A DNA stretch of 64,000 nucleotides from the NCBI GenBank assembly GCA_963849115.1, contig CAWKGK010000009.1, positions 62,001-126,000 of the forward strand. Direction: 5' to 3'. A program made the translations under genes and the position numbers. The notes under the pieces are model-generated. The model ran no database searches and was not told where the DNA came from. It saw nothing but the letters and a program-made list of their open reading frames with translations. The stretch comes from JACDAL01 sp963849115. GTDB taxonomy: Bacteria > Actinomycetota > CADDZG01 > WHSQ01. Numbering within the stretch: the stretch's first letter is position 1; every line of letters begins with the position of its first letter. This document shows, piece by piece, positions 57,183-64,000 of this stretch.

Positions 57183-58550
57183 CTACAGAGTCAGACCCAG
57201 TCGCGGCCAGTCCGAGACCAGAGTCACCGCAAGCTCCCGGCACGCCCGCTGCAGCGACTCCGGCGCATCGCGCCACGAGAACTCAGCGGTGGCGAGCCTG
57301 GCCGCTGCCTGCGGCTCGCTCGGGAGCACGCACATGCCGTGGGCATGAGGCACGAAGCGACAGAAGCGCTCGAGGTCGAGGCTCGAACCCGAGTGCGGCA
57401 TCTTGTTGACTACGAGCGTGATCGGCTTGCGGGCCTTGGCCAGAAGGACGGCGGCTTCGGCGACCAGGCTGGCCGCGGCGGGCTCCGAGTCGGTGACGAG
57501 CACGAGCTGATCGCAGGTGGCCATGGCGGCGCGGGCGGCCGCGTCCTGCAGCCCGGTCCCGCAATCGAGCACCACGATGCCGACGAAATCCTTGAGGCGG
57601 TCGATTACCTCCACATAGGAGGGGTAGTCGAGCTTCTGCATTCGGGAAGGTTCGGTCGGCGCCGGCAGCACCATCAGCCCGTGGGGGGCGCGCCCGAGCT
57701 GGGCGTCGAGAGCGGTGAGCGAAAGCCGAGAATCGCCCAGTTGCTCGAGGACGTCGTCGACGCAGATCGTCTGCCCTGGGGCCAACACCCTGCCCAGCGA
57801 GCCGTAGTCGGGGTTGGTGTCGATGGCCACGACTCGATCCCCCCTCAACAGAGCCAACAGCGTGCCCAGAAGGGCCGTGGTCGTGGTCTTTCCCACGCCT
57901 CCCTTCGGAGAGACCACCGCAATGGTGGCGCAGCGACTCAGCCTCGGCGACACGATCGCCTCTTCGAGCTGCTCCAGGTAGTTCGTGGATCGCCATTTGT
58001 GTCGGGCGCGCTGTGACGGAGGTGGTGTGCGGACCTTGGTGAGCGCGGCGGGCGTCGGGCCTGAAACCGGCAGCGGCGGGCCCTTTGATTCGACCCCCTT
58101 CGGATCGGCGTGGTTCCGGAAGTCGTAGGCGGGCGGGAGCTGCTGATCTGCGGCCGGCGACTCAACCATGGCCTTCACGGTGGCGGTGAGCCTTCGAGTG
58201 AAGCTCATCCTCTTCGGGAGAGCCGCCCTTGTTCGTTGCGGCGGGGTCATCTTGTTGCCGTTGGGCACCGGCGCGGGCGTCGGGTCTTTCTGCCTGAACG
58301 GTGACAGGTAGAGGGTGGCGCCCTCCAGGATCCCGCTCGAGCGCAGCGACGAGGCAGGGGGCAGGGGCCGACCTGAAGCGGGAGCCAGCGACCACATCGT
58401 CGCCTCGCCGCTGTTGTTCTTCGGCTCGATTCCTTCTGCCCCCACGAGCTCCACCAGATCGGGGAGGAGCTTGTTTAGGGGCGCATCCGAAGGCAAATCA
58501 ATTGACTTCGAGTCCTCCGGCCCCACCACGGTGATGGATATCGTGCTCAT
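57183..58550 (-). CDS. YukD-like ubiquitin domain fused to ParA/MinD ATPase
   Basis: 455 aa. Residues 1-85 form a ubiquitin-like YukD/EccD-N-type domain (STISITVVGPEDSKSIDLPS, ILEGATLYLSP). Residues 86-205 are a Pro/Arg-rich linker. The C-terminal ATPase has the deviant Walker A SPKGGVGKTTTTALL, IDTNPDYGSLG and IVVLDCGTGL (Walker B). Such proteins accompany type VII (ESX) secretion loci (EspI-like), but no other ESX gene is in this window. ATG 58550 follows GGGAGCG. Probably membrane- or pole-organising ATPase (inference). Confidence 0.82.
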   Translation of the reverse strand: MSTISITVVGPEDSKSIDLPSDAPLNKLLPDLVELVGAEGIEPKNNSGEATMWSLAPASGRPLPPASSLRSSGILEGATLYLSPFRQKDPTPAPVPNGNKMTPPQRTRAALPKRMSFTRRLTATVKAMVESPAADQQLPPAYDFRNHADPKGVESKGPPLPVSGPTPAALTKVRTPPPSQRARHKWRSTNYLEQLEEAIVSPRLSRCATIAVVSPKGGVGKTTTTALLGTLLALLRGDRVVAIDTNPDYGSLGRVLAPGQTICVDDVLEQLGDSRLSLTALDAQLGRAPHGLMVLPAPTEPSRMQKLDYPSYVEVIDRLKDFVGIVVLDCGTGLQDAAARAAMATCDQLVLVTDSEPAAASLVAEAAVLLAKARKPITLVVNKMPHSGSSLDLERFCRFVPHAHGMCVLPSEPQAAARLATAEFSWRDAPESLQRACRELAVTLVSDWPRLGLTL

Positions 58551-58831
58551 GTTGTTTCGCTCCCGCTTACTAAAACCCAATGGATAATGGGTAACGATTG
58601 CCGTTTGAATTGCGATATCGAATATTGCGATCTCACACGAGTTGCTGCCGGCCCGAAAGTCCCTTTCAACGTTGCCTCCCACCAGATCCGCTGGGCCCGC
58701 AGTGTATCAGCGGGTAGTCGTCACGTCACCCAGTTTCACCCAATCGTTCCGGAACCTTGTTGCTGCAGCAGCCTATTGTTGATAAGTGTTCAGTATCGAG
58801 GCATCCGCGGTAGCGGCGATTGCTCGGGTGA
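58551..58831. other. 281-nt intergenic region
   Basis: Gap between the ParA-like gene (leftward) and fabI (whose 3' end is at 58832). AT-richer next to the ParA-like start: ACCCA(N8)TGGGT dyad at 58565-58592 region, and ATTGCGAT repeated twice about 15 nt apart near 58615-58640, possible promoter/operator elements for the ParA-like gene. The rest shows nothing I can name. Confidence 0.4.
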
Positions 58832-59611
58832 TCAGCTCTGCAGGTTTGCTCCCATGGCGTGGTAGCCGCCGTCGACGTGGAGGATCTCGCCGGTCACGCC
58901 GCGCGACCAATCGGACAACAGGTAGCAGGCGGCGCGGCCGATGGGCTCGGCATTGCTCGTGTCCCACCCCAGAGGGGCCCGTTTCGACCACGCCTGCGCC
59001 AGGTCGTTGAAGCCGGGGATGCTCTTGCCGGCCATTGTGCGGACGGGCCCGGCCGCCACGCAGTTGACGCGGATGTCGTGCTCTCCGAGGTAGCGAGCGA
59101 GGTAGCGGCTCACGGCCTCGAGGCCCGCCTTGCTGACTCCCATCCAGTCGTAGATCGGCCACGCCACCGACGCGTCGAAATCGAGGCTCACAATTGAACC
59201 TCCGGCCCCCTTCATGAGCGGCAACATCCCCTCTGCCAGGCCTTTTAGCGAGTAGGCGCTTGTTTGGATGGCTACAGCCACGCTGTCCCAGGGGGTTTCC
59301 ATAAACGCCCCGCCCAGGGAATCCGGGGGCGCGTAGGCGATGGCGTGAAGGAAGCCGTCCAGGTGGCCCCAGCGGCTCTCGAGCTCCTGCGCCACCGCCT
59401 TGATCTGCGAGGGGTCGTTGGCATTCATCTCCAAGACATCGACCGGACGGGGGAGGCGGCGGGCCGTGCGCTGGGCCAGGGCTCGGGCCTTGCCGAAGTT
59501 AGTCAGCGCGATCTCGGCCCCCTCCTCCTGCGCGATGCGGGCGACCTCGAAGGCGATGCTCTGCGGCGTCAGCACGCCGGTGATTAGCAGCTTCTTCCCG
59601 TCGAGGAGCAT
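58832..59611 (-). CDS. fabI: Enoyl-ACP reductase (InhA-like FabI)
   Basis: 259 aa SDR enzyme for the last step of fatty-acid elongation (type II FAS). GKKLLITGVLTPQSIAFEVA is the FabI-type NAD site; YDWMGVSKAGLEAVSRYLA holds catalytic Tyr-x6-Lys; AAGPVRTMAGKSIPGF is the substrate-binding loop. It is the target class of isoniazid and triclosan. ATG 59611. No fabG or acp gene adjacent. Confidence 0.95.
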   Translation of the reverse strand: MLLDGKKLLITGVLTPQSIAFEVARIAQEEGAEIALTNFGKARALAQRTARRLPRPVDVLEMNANDPSQIKAVAQELESRWGHLDGFLHAIAYAPPDSLGGAFMETPWDSVAVAIQTSAYSLKGLAEGMLPLMKGAGGSIVSLDFDASVAWPIYDWMGVSKAGLEAVSRYLARYLGEHDIRVNCVAAGPVRTMAGKSIPGFNDLAQAWSKRAPLGWDTSNAEPIGRAACYLLSDWSRGVTGEILHVDGGYHAMGANLQS

Positions 59612-59810
59612 GCGCGGGAGTCTATTCCTTCCGTTCCGGCGTGACGCCCCCGCTTCGCCGATCGGGGATGCCGTTCCCGGATTGTTTGCTTTGACGATGC
59701 TGGTAGCAGCGCTGGCTGTTCCTATCGCTTGTTCAAGAACCTTCGAACCACCAAGGGTCCCAGCGGATCATTTGAAGTCAGTCGGGTGATCAACAACAAG
59801 CGCGGTGCGG

Positions 59811-59909
59811 ATGGAGTCACTGCGTGGGCGAGAAACCTCAGGAGCGGTGAGGTTTGCCGGGGAGCCGCCAAGATCTAACAAGAAGGAAGTCGCACAGATG
59901 CTGGATTAG
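59811..59909 (+). CDS. Possible 32-residue small ORF before terminator
   Basis: MESLRGRETSGAVRFAGEPP and ending NKKEVAQMLD. Its TAG stop runs directly into a strong terminator stem. Only GGTGCGG precedes the ATG. It could be a small protein or leader peptide, or a chance ORF in a structured RNA. No homologue recognised. Confidence 0.25.
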   Translation: MESLRGRETSGAVRFAGEPPRSNKKEVAQMLD

Positions 59910-59940
59910 GGCCGGGCTGCGACAGCCCGGCCCTTCTTGT
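59909..59940 (+). terminator. Intrinsic terminator upstream of ABC transporter
   Basis: Perfect 11-bp stem GGGCCGGGCTG/CAGCCCGGCCC with loop CGA (59909-59933), followed by TTCTTGT. It is 41 nt upstream of the ABC ATPase start, so it either ends an upstream small transcript or attenuates the transporter. Confidence 0.8.
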
Positions 59941-59980
59941 GCGGTGGAATAGGCGCTCCCAACGGGGGGTTGGCACGTGA

Positions 59981-60970
59981 ATGAACAATTCACGTCTCAC
60001 CCAGCACGTCGTCGCCGAAGGCCTGGTGCGCCGCTTCGGCTCTATAGTCGCCGTCGCCGGCGTCGACCTGAGTGTCGATACGGGAGAGGTGTTCGGCTTT
60101 CTCGGGCCGAACGGGGCCGGCAAATCGACAATGGTCAGGATGCTGACGACGCTCCTCAGGCCGAGCGAGGGGCGGGCCTTCGTGGCGGGCTACGACGTCG
60201 TGGCGGAGGCGGACGCGGTGCGCCGATCCATCGGAGTCGCTCTCCAGGACGCCGCCATCGACCCCCTCATGACGGGCCGGGAGCTACTCAAGCTCCAAGC
60301 CGTGCTCCACGGGCTCGACAGAGCAGAGGCAGCTCGGCGCCGCGAAGAGCTGTTGTCGACGGTAGGCCTGGTGGGCGCGGCCAACCGGCGCGTGGGGACC
60401 TACTCCGGTGGTATGAAGCGCCGCCTCGATCTTGCCTTGGCCCTTGTTCACAAGCCTCAGGTTCTCTTTCTGGACGAGCCGACCACCGGGCTCGATCCCA
60501 ACTCCCGGATTGCCCTGTGGGACGAGGTGCGCGACCTCAACCGGCGCTCAGGCACCACCGTGTTTCTCACCACCCAGTACATGGAAGAAGCCGACCAGCT
60601 CGCCGGCCGGGTGGCGATCATCGATGGGGGCCGCATAGTGGCCGAGGGCACGCCGACTCAGCTAAAGAGCGAGGTGGGGGATCCCACGCTCAGGGTTGGC
60701 CTGGCGCCAGGGCAGGACCCGGTCTCGGCGGAAGCTGCGCTCTTGGAGTTCGGTGAGTCGATCCCGGATGCGCCCGACTACGTCAGCATTCGCTTGGTTG
60801 GCGGCGCCCGGCGCGTGGGTGCGGTGTCTCGGGCTCTGGACGACGCCGAGATCGAGATCGAGGGGCTCGAGCTCCGTTCACCGACCCTCGACGACGTCTT
60901 CCAGAGGGCCACCGGTCGACATCTCGAGGGCTCCCAGGATGCACCCAAGGAACAGGAGGCCACGCGGTGA
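59981..60970 (+). CDS. ABC transporter ATP-binding protein (DrrA-like)
   Basis: 329 aa. Walker A GPNGAGKST at 42-50, signature YSGGMKRRLDLALAL near 143, Walker B LFLDEPTTGLDP near 165, then a DrrA/NatA-type C-terminal domain (LRSPTLDDVFQRATGRHLE). With the two ABC-2 permeases after it, it should export a drug or lipid-like substrate. ATG 59981. Its stop overlaps the permease GTG (GTGA). Confidence 0.92.
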   Translation: MNNSRLTQHVVAEGLVRRFGSIVAVAGVDLSVDTGEVFGFLGPNGAGKSTMVRMLTTLLRPSEGRAFVAGYDVVAEADAVRRSIGVALQDAAIDPLMTGRELLKLQAVLHGLDRAEAARRREELLSTVGLVGAANRRVGTYSGGMKRRLDLALALVHKPQVLFLDEPTTGLDPNSRIALWDEVRDLNRRSGTTVFLTTQYMEEADQLAGRVAIIDGGRIVAEGTPTQLKSEVGDPTLRVGLAPGQDPVSAEAALLEFGESIPDAPDYVSIRLVGGARRVGAVSRALDDAEIEIEGLELRSPTLDDVFQRATGRHLEGSQDAPKEQEATR

Positions 60971-61746
60971 CGGCTCTAGCTCAATACTTTGCGCTCAGCC
61001 GCAGGGCCGTGCTCAACACGCTGCGCCAGCCGACTTCGGTGGTCCCCTCGCTCACCTTTCCTCTCTTGTTTCTGGCGCTGACTTCAGCCGCTTTCGACCG
61101 TTCCACCTCGCTGCCGGGCTTTCCTCCGGTCGACTCTTTCCTGCAGTTCGTCGTCTCCACGACCATCGTGCAGGGGGCGCTGTTCGGCTCGATCGCTGCC
61201 GGCTCCGACATGGCAACCGACATCGAAGGGGGGTTCTTCGACCGCCTCGTGGCGTCGCCTGTAGCTCGCACCTCGATTCTGGTCGGCCGCCTGATGGGAT
61301 CGGTTGCCTTCGGCTTCACCCAGGCCTGGGTGTTCTTCGTGATCGCCAGCATCTTCGGCCTCGAGGTCGAAGGGGGCTTCATTGCGATGGTTCTGATCAC
61401 GCTCGCGGCCGGGGTCCTCGCCGGTGGCATCGGCTCCATCTCGGTCGCCTTTGCACTGCGAACCGGCTCCTCCGAGGCGGTGCGAGGGAGCTTCCCCTTG
61501 TTGTTCTCCCTGCTGTTCTTGTCGAGTGCCTTTTTCCCCCGCAATCTCATGAACGGCTGGTTTCGAACCGCAGCCGACCTCAACCCTCTTTCGCACATGA
61601 TCGAGGGCCTCAGGACGCAGGTCATCGCCGGACTCGACCTGGCCTCATTCGGAGTGGCGCTGGCGATCGCCGCCAGCATCCTGGTTGTGGGGACGTCCTT
61701 CGCGGGGCTTGCTCTGAGGGGCCGTCTGGCCGCCCGGCACCTGTGA
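60967..61746 (+). CDS. ABC-2 type permease (DrrB-like), first
   Basis: 259 aa with six TM helices. QYFALSRRAVLNTLRQPTSV opens; FFDRLVASPVARTSILVGR and NPLSHMIEGLRT are ABC-2/DrrB signatures. GTG overlaps the ATPase stop; its TGA overlaps the second permease GTG. The two permeases probably form a heterodimer. Confidence 0.9.
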   Translation: MTALAQYFALSRRAVLNTLRQPTSVVPSLTFPLLFLALTSAAFDRSTSLPGFPPVDSFLQFVVSTTIVQGALFGSIAAGSDMATDIEGGFFDRLVASPVARTSILVGRLMGSVAFGFTQAWVFFVIASIFGLEVEGGFIAMVLITLAAGVLAGGIGSISVAFALRTGSSEAVRGSFPLLFSLLFLSSAFFPRNLMNGWFRTAADLNPLSHMIEGLRTQVIAGLDLASFGVALAIAASILVVGTSFAGLALRGRLAARHL

Positions 61747-62504
61747 ACCTTCAAATCTCTTGGGGCATCGCACGGCGCAGCTTGATGCTGATTCCGCGCC
61801 AACCCTCGACCTTCTTCCCCTCGCTGATGATGCCTGTGTTCCTTACGATCTCCTTTGCCGGGGCCTTCTCCGGGATAGTCCTGCTCACCGGTTTTCCCGC
61901 AGCCAAGGCCATCGATTGGTTCGTGCCGATGACCGCGCTTCAGGGCGCGGCCTTCGCCGGGATAACCACGGGAATGGGGACCGCCCGTGACATGGAGAAC
62001 GGTTTCTACGACCGCTTCCTGTTGAGCCCCGCCCCACGCATGGCGCTCCTGCTCGGCCCCTTGATCGCGGCCGTACTGCGAGCCTTTATCCCGCTGGCCA
62101 TCCTGCTCCTGCTTGCCCTCGTGGGTGGAGCGAACTTCCGTGACGGGTGGCTGGGAGTCGGGACGCTGGTGATCGCCGGGCTCGGCTTCGCACTCGCGGC
62201 AGGGGCGTGGAGCGTGGGCTTGGCGCTGCGGTTCAAGACCCAGCAGATCGTCCCCCTCATGCAAAGCGGCACCTTCTTGATCGTGTTCCTCTCGACCGCG
62301 CAGATGCCCCTCGAGCTGTTGGGGGGGTGGCTTCACGCGGTCGCTCGTTTGAACCCCATGACCTACATCCTCGAGCTCGCCCGGCAGGGCTTCCTGGGGC
62401 AGGTCGCATGGTCGACAACTTGGCCCGGCCTGCTTGCCCTGGCGGGGCTCGTCGGGGTTCTGGGCGCCTTCGCAGTCAGGGGGATGCAGAAAGTTACGCC
62501 GTGA
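61743..62504 (+). CDS. ABC-2 type permease (DrrB-like), second
   Basis: 253 aa, six TM helices, paralogous to the preceding permease: FYDRFLLSPAPRMALLLGP and NPMTYILELARQGFLG align with its partner. GTG 61743 overlaps the preceding stop (GTGA). A hairpin follows immediately after the stop. Confidence 0.9.
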   Translation: MNLQISWGIARRSLMLIPRQPSTFFPSLMMPVFLTISFAGAFSGIVLLTGFPAAKAIDWFVPMTALQGAAFAGITTGMGTARDMENGFYDRFLLSPAPRMALLLGPLIAAVLRAFIPLAILLLLALVGGANFRDGWLGVGTLVIAGLGFALAAGAWSVGLALRFKTQQIVPLMQSGTFLIVFLSTAQMPLELLGGWLHAVARLNPMTYILELARQGFLGQVAWSTTWPGLLALAGLVGVLGAFAVRGMQKVTP

Positions 62505-62523
62505 GGGGGCCGGACCGGCCCCC
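62505..62523. terminator. Hairpin after ABC operon
   Basis: GGGGGCC-GGACC-GGCCCCC, starting on the base after the permease stop. Seven G-C pairs and a 5-nt loop, no T-run. Likely end of the transporter transcript. Confidence 0.6.
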
Positions 62524-62526
62524 AGG

Positions 62527-62581
62527 GATCGAGATCAGTTCGATCCAAAGGGGTAGCCAGCCGTGCGGGGGGATGCTACCC
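62527..62581 (+). promoter_or_regulatory. Dyads in the cold-shock gene leader
   Basis: GATCGA(N7)TCGATC (62527-62545) and GGGTAGC(N17)GCTACCC (62551-62581), both perfect. They lie 76-130 nt upstream of the cold-shock start. Cold-shock mRNAs often have structured leaders; these may be such elements or operators. Confidence 0.4.
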
Positions 62582-62656
62582 TTCGTCCGGTTAGATGCCG
62601 GGGGAAAACTTGGCGGAAAAGACTGGCCTGCCCCCGTCGGAAAGGAAGTTGATGTA

Positions 62657-62857
62657 GTGGCTCAAGGTACGGTGAAGTGGTTCAACAACGACAAGGGCTA
62701 TGGGTTTATCTCCCAGCCTGATGGCGAGGATGTGTTTGTTCATTTCTCCGCCATCCAGACAGATGGCTACAAGTCGTTGGAGGAAGGCCAGTCGGTCGAG
62801 TTCGAGGTGACTCAGGGCCCCAAGGGCAAGCAGGCCGCCAACGTTCGACCCGTCTAG
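62657..62857 (+). CDS. Cold-shock protein
   Basis: 66 aa CSD protein. GTVKWFNNDKGYGFIS (RNP1) and DVFVHFSAI (RNP2) are intact; QGPKGKQAANVRPV ends it. It binds single-stranded RNA/DNA and acts as an RNA chaperone. GTG 62657 gives VAQGTVKWF; GGAAG lies 10 nt upstream. Flanked by a structured leader and a terminator, so a single-gene unit. Confidence 0.95.
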   Translation: MAQGTVKWFNNDKGYGFISQPDGEDVFVHFSAIQTDGYKSLEEGQSVEFEVTQGPKGKQAANVRPV

Positions 62858-62883
62858 ACCAGGAACAAGAAACGCTGAGCAAC

Positions 62884-62909
62884 GCGGCCCCCGGAACTCC
62901 GGGGGCCGC
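62884..62909 (+). terminator. Terminator after cold-shock gene
   Basis: GCGGCCCCCGG/CCGGGGGCCGC, 11-bp perfect stem with loop AACT, 26 nt after the stop. No T-run. Confidence 0.75.
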
Positions 62910-62934
62910 ACTCGCGAGAGCTTCAGGAACAGAC

Positions 62935-63342
62935 ATGATGCACGAGAAACGGGTGGAGATTCGCTGGCACGATGTCGACGCCTATCGGCACGTCAACAAT
63001 GCCGTCTTTCTCACCTACCTCGAAGAGGCGCGGGACGAGTGGCTCGAGCAGGTCCTGGGCCGCTCGGACGAACTCTGGGACTTCGTCCTCGGCCGCGTTG
63101 AGATCGACTACCGCCAGGAGCTGACACAGGAGGACGACGCCGTGATTGTGCGCTGCTCACTGGCCTCGGTCGGGAACTCCAGCGTGAGGACCGCGGAGGA
63201 GATCTTGAAGCTCGACGGCAGCGTCTCGGCGGAGGCCAAGGCCGTGTTGGTGGCGCTGGACCGGGTCACCAAGAAGCCCCGGCCCCTCACGGCCCAGGAG
63301 AGAGCCGCGCTTCAGACTGAAGGCGACGCCGCTCCGCGCTAG
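62935..63342 (+). CDS. Acyl-CoA thioesterase (4HBT family)
   Basis: 135 aa hot-dog fold. VEIRWHDVDAYRHVNNAVFLTYLEEARDEWL carries the catalytic Asp and the family's DxDxYxHVNN; VGRVEIDYRQELTQEDD-type sequence follows. It hydrolyses an acyl-CoA; chain length unknown. ATG 62935 or 62938. Confidence 0.9.
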   Translation: MMHEKRVEIRWHDVDAYRHVNNAVFLTYLEEARDEWLEQVLGRSDELWDFVLGRVEIDYRQELTQEDDAVIVRCSLASVGNSSVRTAEEILKLDGSVSAEAKAVLVALDRVTKKPRPLTAQERAALQTEGDAAPR

Positions 63343-63361
63343 TCCGGCAAGGAGGAAGGCG

Positions 63362-63562
63362 ATGGCCAACTTGTGCCCTGCGCACCGTTCGGTACCTACA
63401 AGCACCACTTGGATCTGTGTCTACCGGCCGGCCCGAGCGACTCATTCACTGCAGTCTGCTCTCGGAGTGGGTTGTGGCGTAGGGATCGGTCAGAGCTCGC
63501 CGGGCCAGCGCTACCGCCAGAATCAGGACCCCGATCCCGCCCGCCGCTCCCAGGGCCACTAA
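63362..63562 (+). CDS. Doubtful small ORF with strong ribosome binding site
   Basis: 66 codons (MANLCPAHRSVP...), with AAGGAGGAAGGCG ahead of the ATG, the best such site in this area. The second half runs antisense to the convergent membrane-protein gene and looks non-protein-like. It may be a short real peptide truncated by frameshift, or a decayed gene. No homologue recognised. Confidence 0.22.
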   Translation: MANLCPAHRSVPTSTTWICVYRPARATHSLQSALGVGCGVGIGQSSPGQRYRQNQDPDPARRSQGH

Positions 63563-63970
63563 CACCGGGACCGTGCCCGCCACCATCAGGCCCGCCCCGA
63601 GGCAGGCGAGGGCGGCCGTTCCACCCACAGCTCCGGCGAACACGCTCTGCGCGGCCGAACGGCGCAGCTCCTGAGCGTTCAGGCACCGCCAATCGACGAG
63701 CTCGAGCGCCAGCCAGCACAAGACTCCGAGCACCGGGGCCCCCAAGTCTGTCCGGCCGGAGAATGCCAGGGCAGAGGCGTACTCGACGATCCAGAGGGTC
63801 GTGGCGGCAACCGCGAAAGCCCACCGACCGACCACGAGCACGGCGGCCAGGCACAGCCCAGAACCGACGGCCAACGGGACCAACGGTTCGTCGAGCCCGG
63901 TGAGCGAGAGCGGATAGACAACCAGCGCCACCCACATCAAGCCGGCGACGGCCACGGTTGACCACCGCAC
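63446..63970 (-). CDS. Multi-TM membrane protein
   Basis: 174 aa with six hydrophobic segments (about 5-25, 31-47, 51-72, 78-93, 113-130 and 135-156). Tryptophan and alanine-rich, no recognised family. GTG 63970 follows a GGGGTGGGG stretch; the frame stays open to the window end, so the true start may be upstream, outside. Left end defines the gap from the thioesterase. Confidence 0.65.
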   Translation of the reverse strand: MRWSTVAVAGLMWVALVVYPLSLTGLDEPLVPLAVGSGLCLAAVLVVGRWAFAVAATTLWIVEYASALAFSGRTDLGAPVLGVLCWLALELVDWRCLNAQELRRSAAQSVFAGAVGGTAALACLGAGLMVAGTVPVLVALGAAGGIGVLILAVALARRALTDPYATTHSESRLQ

Positions 63971-64000
63971 CCGGTCCCCACCCCGGTTTTGAACGCCTCT

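Larger units (their letters stand above)
59612..59980 (+). promoter_or_regulatory. Structured leader/intergenic region upstream of ABC transporter
   Basis: 369 nt without a confident gene. It holds AAACCTCA(N7)TGAGGTTT (59833-59855), a 32-codon ORF (59811-59909), and a strong terminator (59909-59933). The combination could be an attenuator leader for the drug-type transporter that follows, or an independent small RNA or small-protein gene. No riboswitch class recognised. Confidence 0.45.

Noticed and set aside
60981..62336. 451-codon minus-strand open frame across the ABC permeases
   Set aside because: Antisense to two coupled permeases; low-complexity Arg/Gly/Ser product without any family signature.
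1..64000. CRISPR arrays, insertion sequences, prophage, rRNA operon
   Set aside because: No regularly spaced repeats of CRISPR type, no transposase, integrase or phage structural gene, and no rRNA sequence were seen. The 32-bp tandem repeats have no spacers.

Overview
The window is a GC-rich chromosomal segment of an actinobacterium (Actinomycetota). The evidence is gene content and order: GuaB3-type IMP dehydrogenase paralogue next to guaA; eno, an FtsB/DivIC-like gene, a DUF501 gene and ppx in a row; the actinobacterial trio of putative phosphomutase, DUF3090 protein and kinase-like protein (TIGR03848/TIGR03847/TIGR03843 type); a Pmt-type mannosyltransferase next to rsmI; an InhA-like FabI; many GTG starts and 4-base GTGA/ATGA stop-start overlaps. 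I cannot assign a class. No prophage, insertion sequence, CRISPR array or rRNA was seen. It looks like chromosome, core operons interleaved with small accessory pieces.

Region by region. 1-5435: a one-carbon/methylamine locus. An IclR regulator leads a minus-strand operon iclR-soxB-soxD-soxA (soxA runs off the window edge), divergent from a second FAD-dependent amine/amino-acid oxidoreductase and a BHMT-like homocysteine S-methyltransferase. Together they suggest stepwise demethylation of glycine betaine to glycine. 5644-6786: an orphan DUF222/HNH protein. 6923-9910: gmd, guaB3 and two small membrane proteins. 9911-10917: an AT-richer regulatory segment with a perfect consensus promoter, a chain of overlapping micro-ORFs and an Lrp/AsnC regulator. 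11029-17269: a small zinc-ribbon protein, a PrmC/HemK-like methyltransferase, guaA, a flippase and the PcrA/UvrD helicase, closely packed.

17357-21017 looks stress-related: a DUF892 ferritin-like protein, a small TM protein, a TM-helix (MscS-associated) protein and an ECF sigma factor fused to an anti-sigma-like zinc motif, a TM helix and an extracytoplasmic domain. 21004-25882: secreted cyclophilin, then a cobalamin-binding protein, sucC, sucD, esterase and purN as one overlapping operon. 25854-31290: a DUF559 protein bracketed by direct repeats, an SPW-like membrane protein, YceI divergent from MarR with two matching operator-like sites, purH and an MFS transporter. 31433-34573: MOSC protein, Pmt, rsmI and an AbrB-type regulator.

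34810-54740 is the housekeeping backbone: metG, three tandem 32-bp repeats, tatD, rsmA, ispE, tRNA-Gln(TTG), glmU, prs, rplY, pth, an ECF sigma/membrane-protein pair, mfd, a PrsA-like foldase, mazG, eno, ftsB-like, DUF501, a possible 30-codon gene, ppx, and the phosphomutase-DUF3090-kinase-like trio. Then come an unusual tRNA with anticodon TAA and a short variable arm, a DUF2252 protein, a VapBC-type toxin-antitoxin pair, a protein joining a YukD-like domain to a ParA/MinD ATPase, fabI, a structured leader ahead of a three-gene ABC-2 transporter, a cold-shock gene, a thioesterase and a membrane protein at the right edge.
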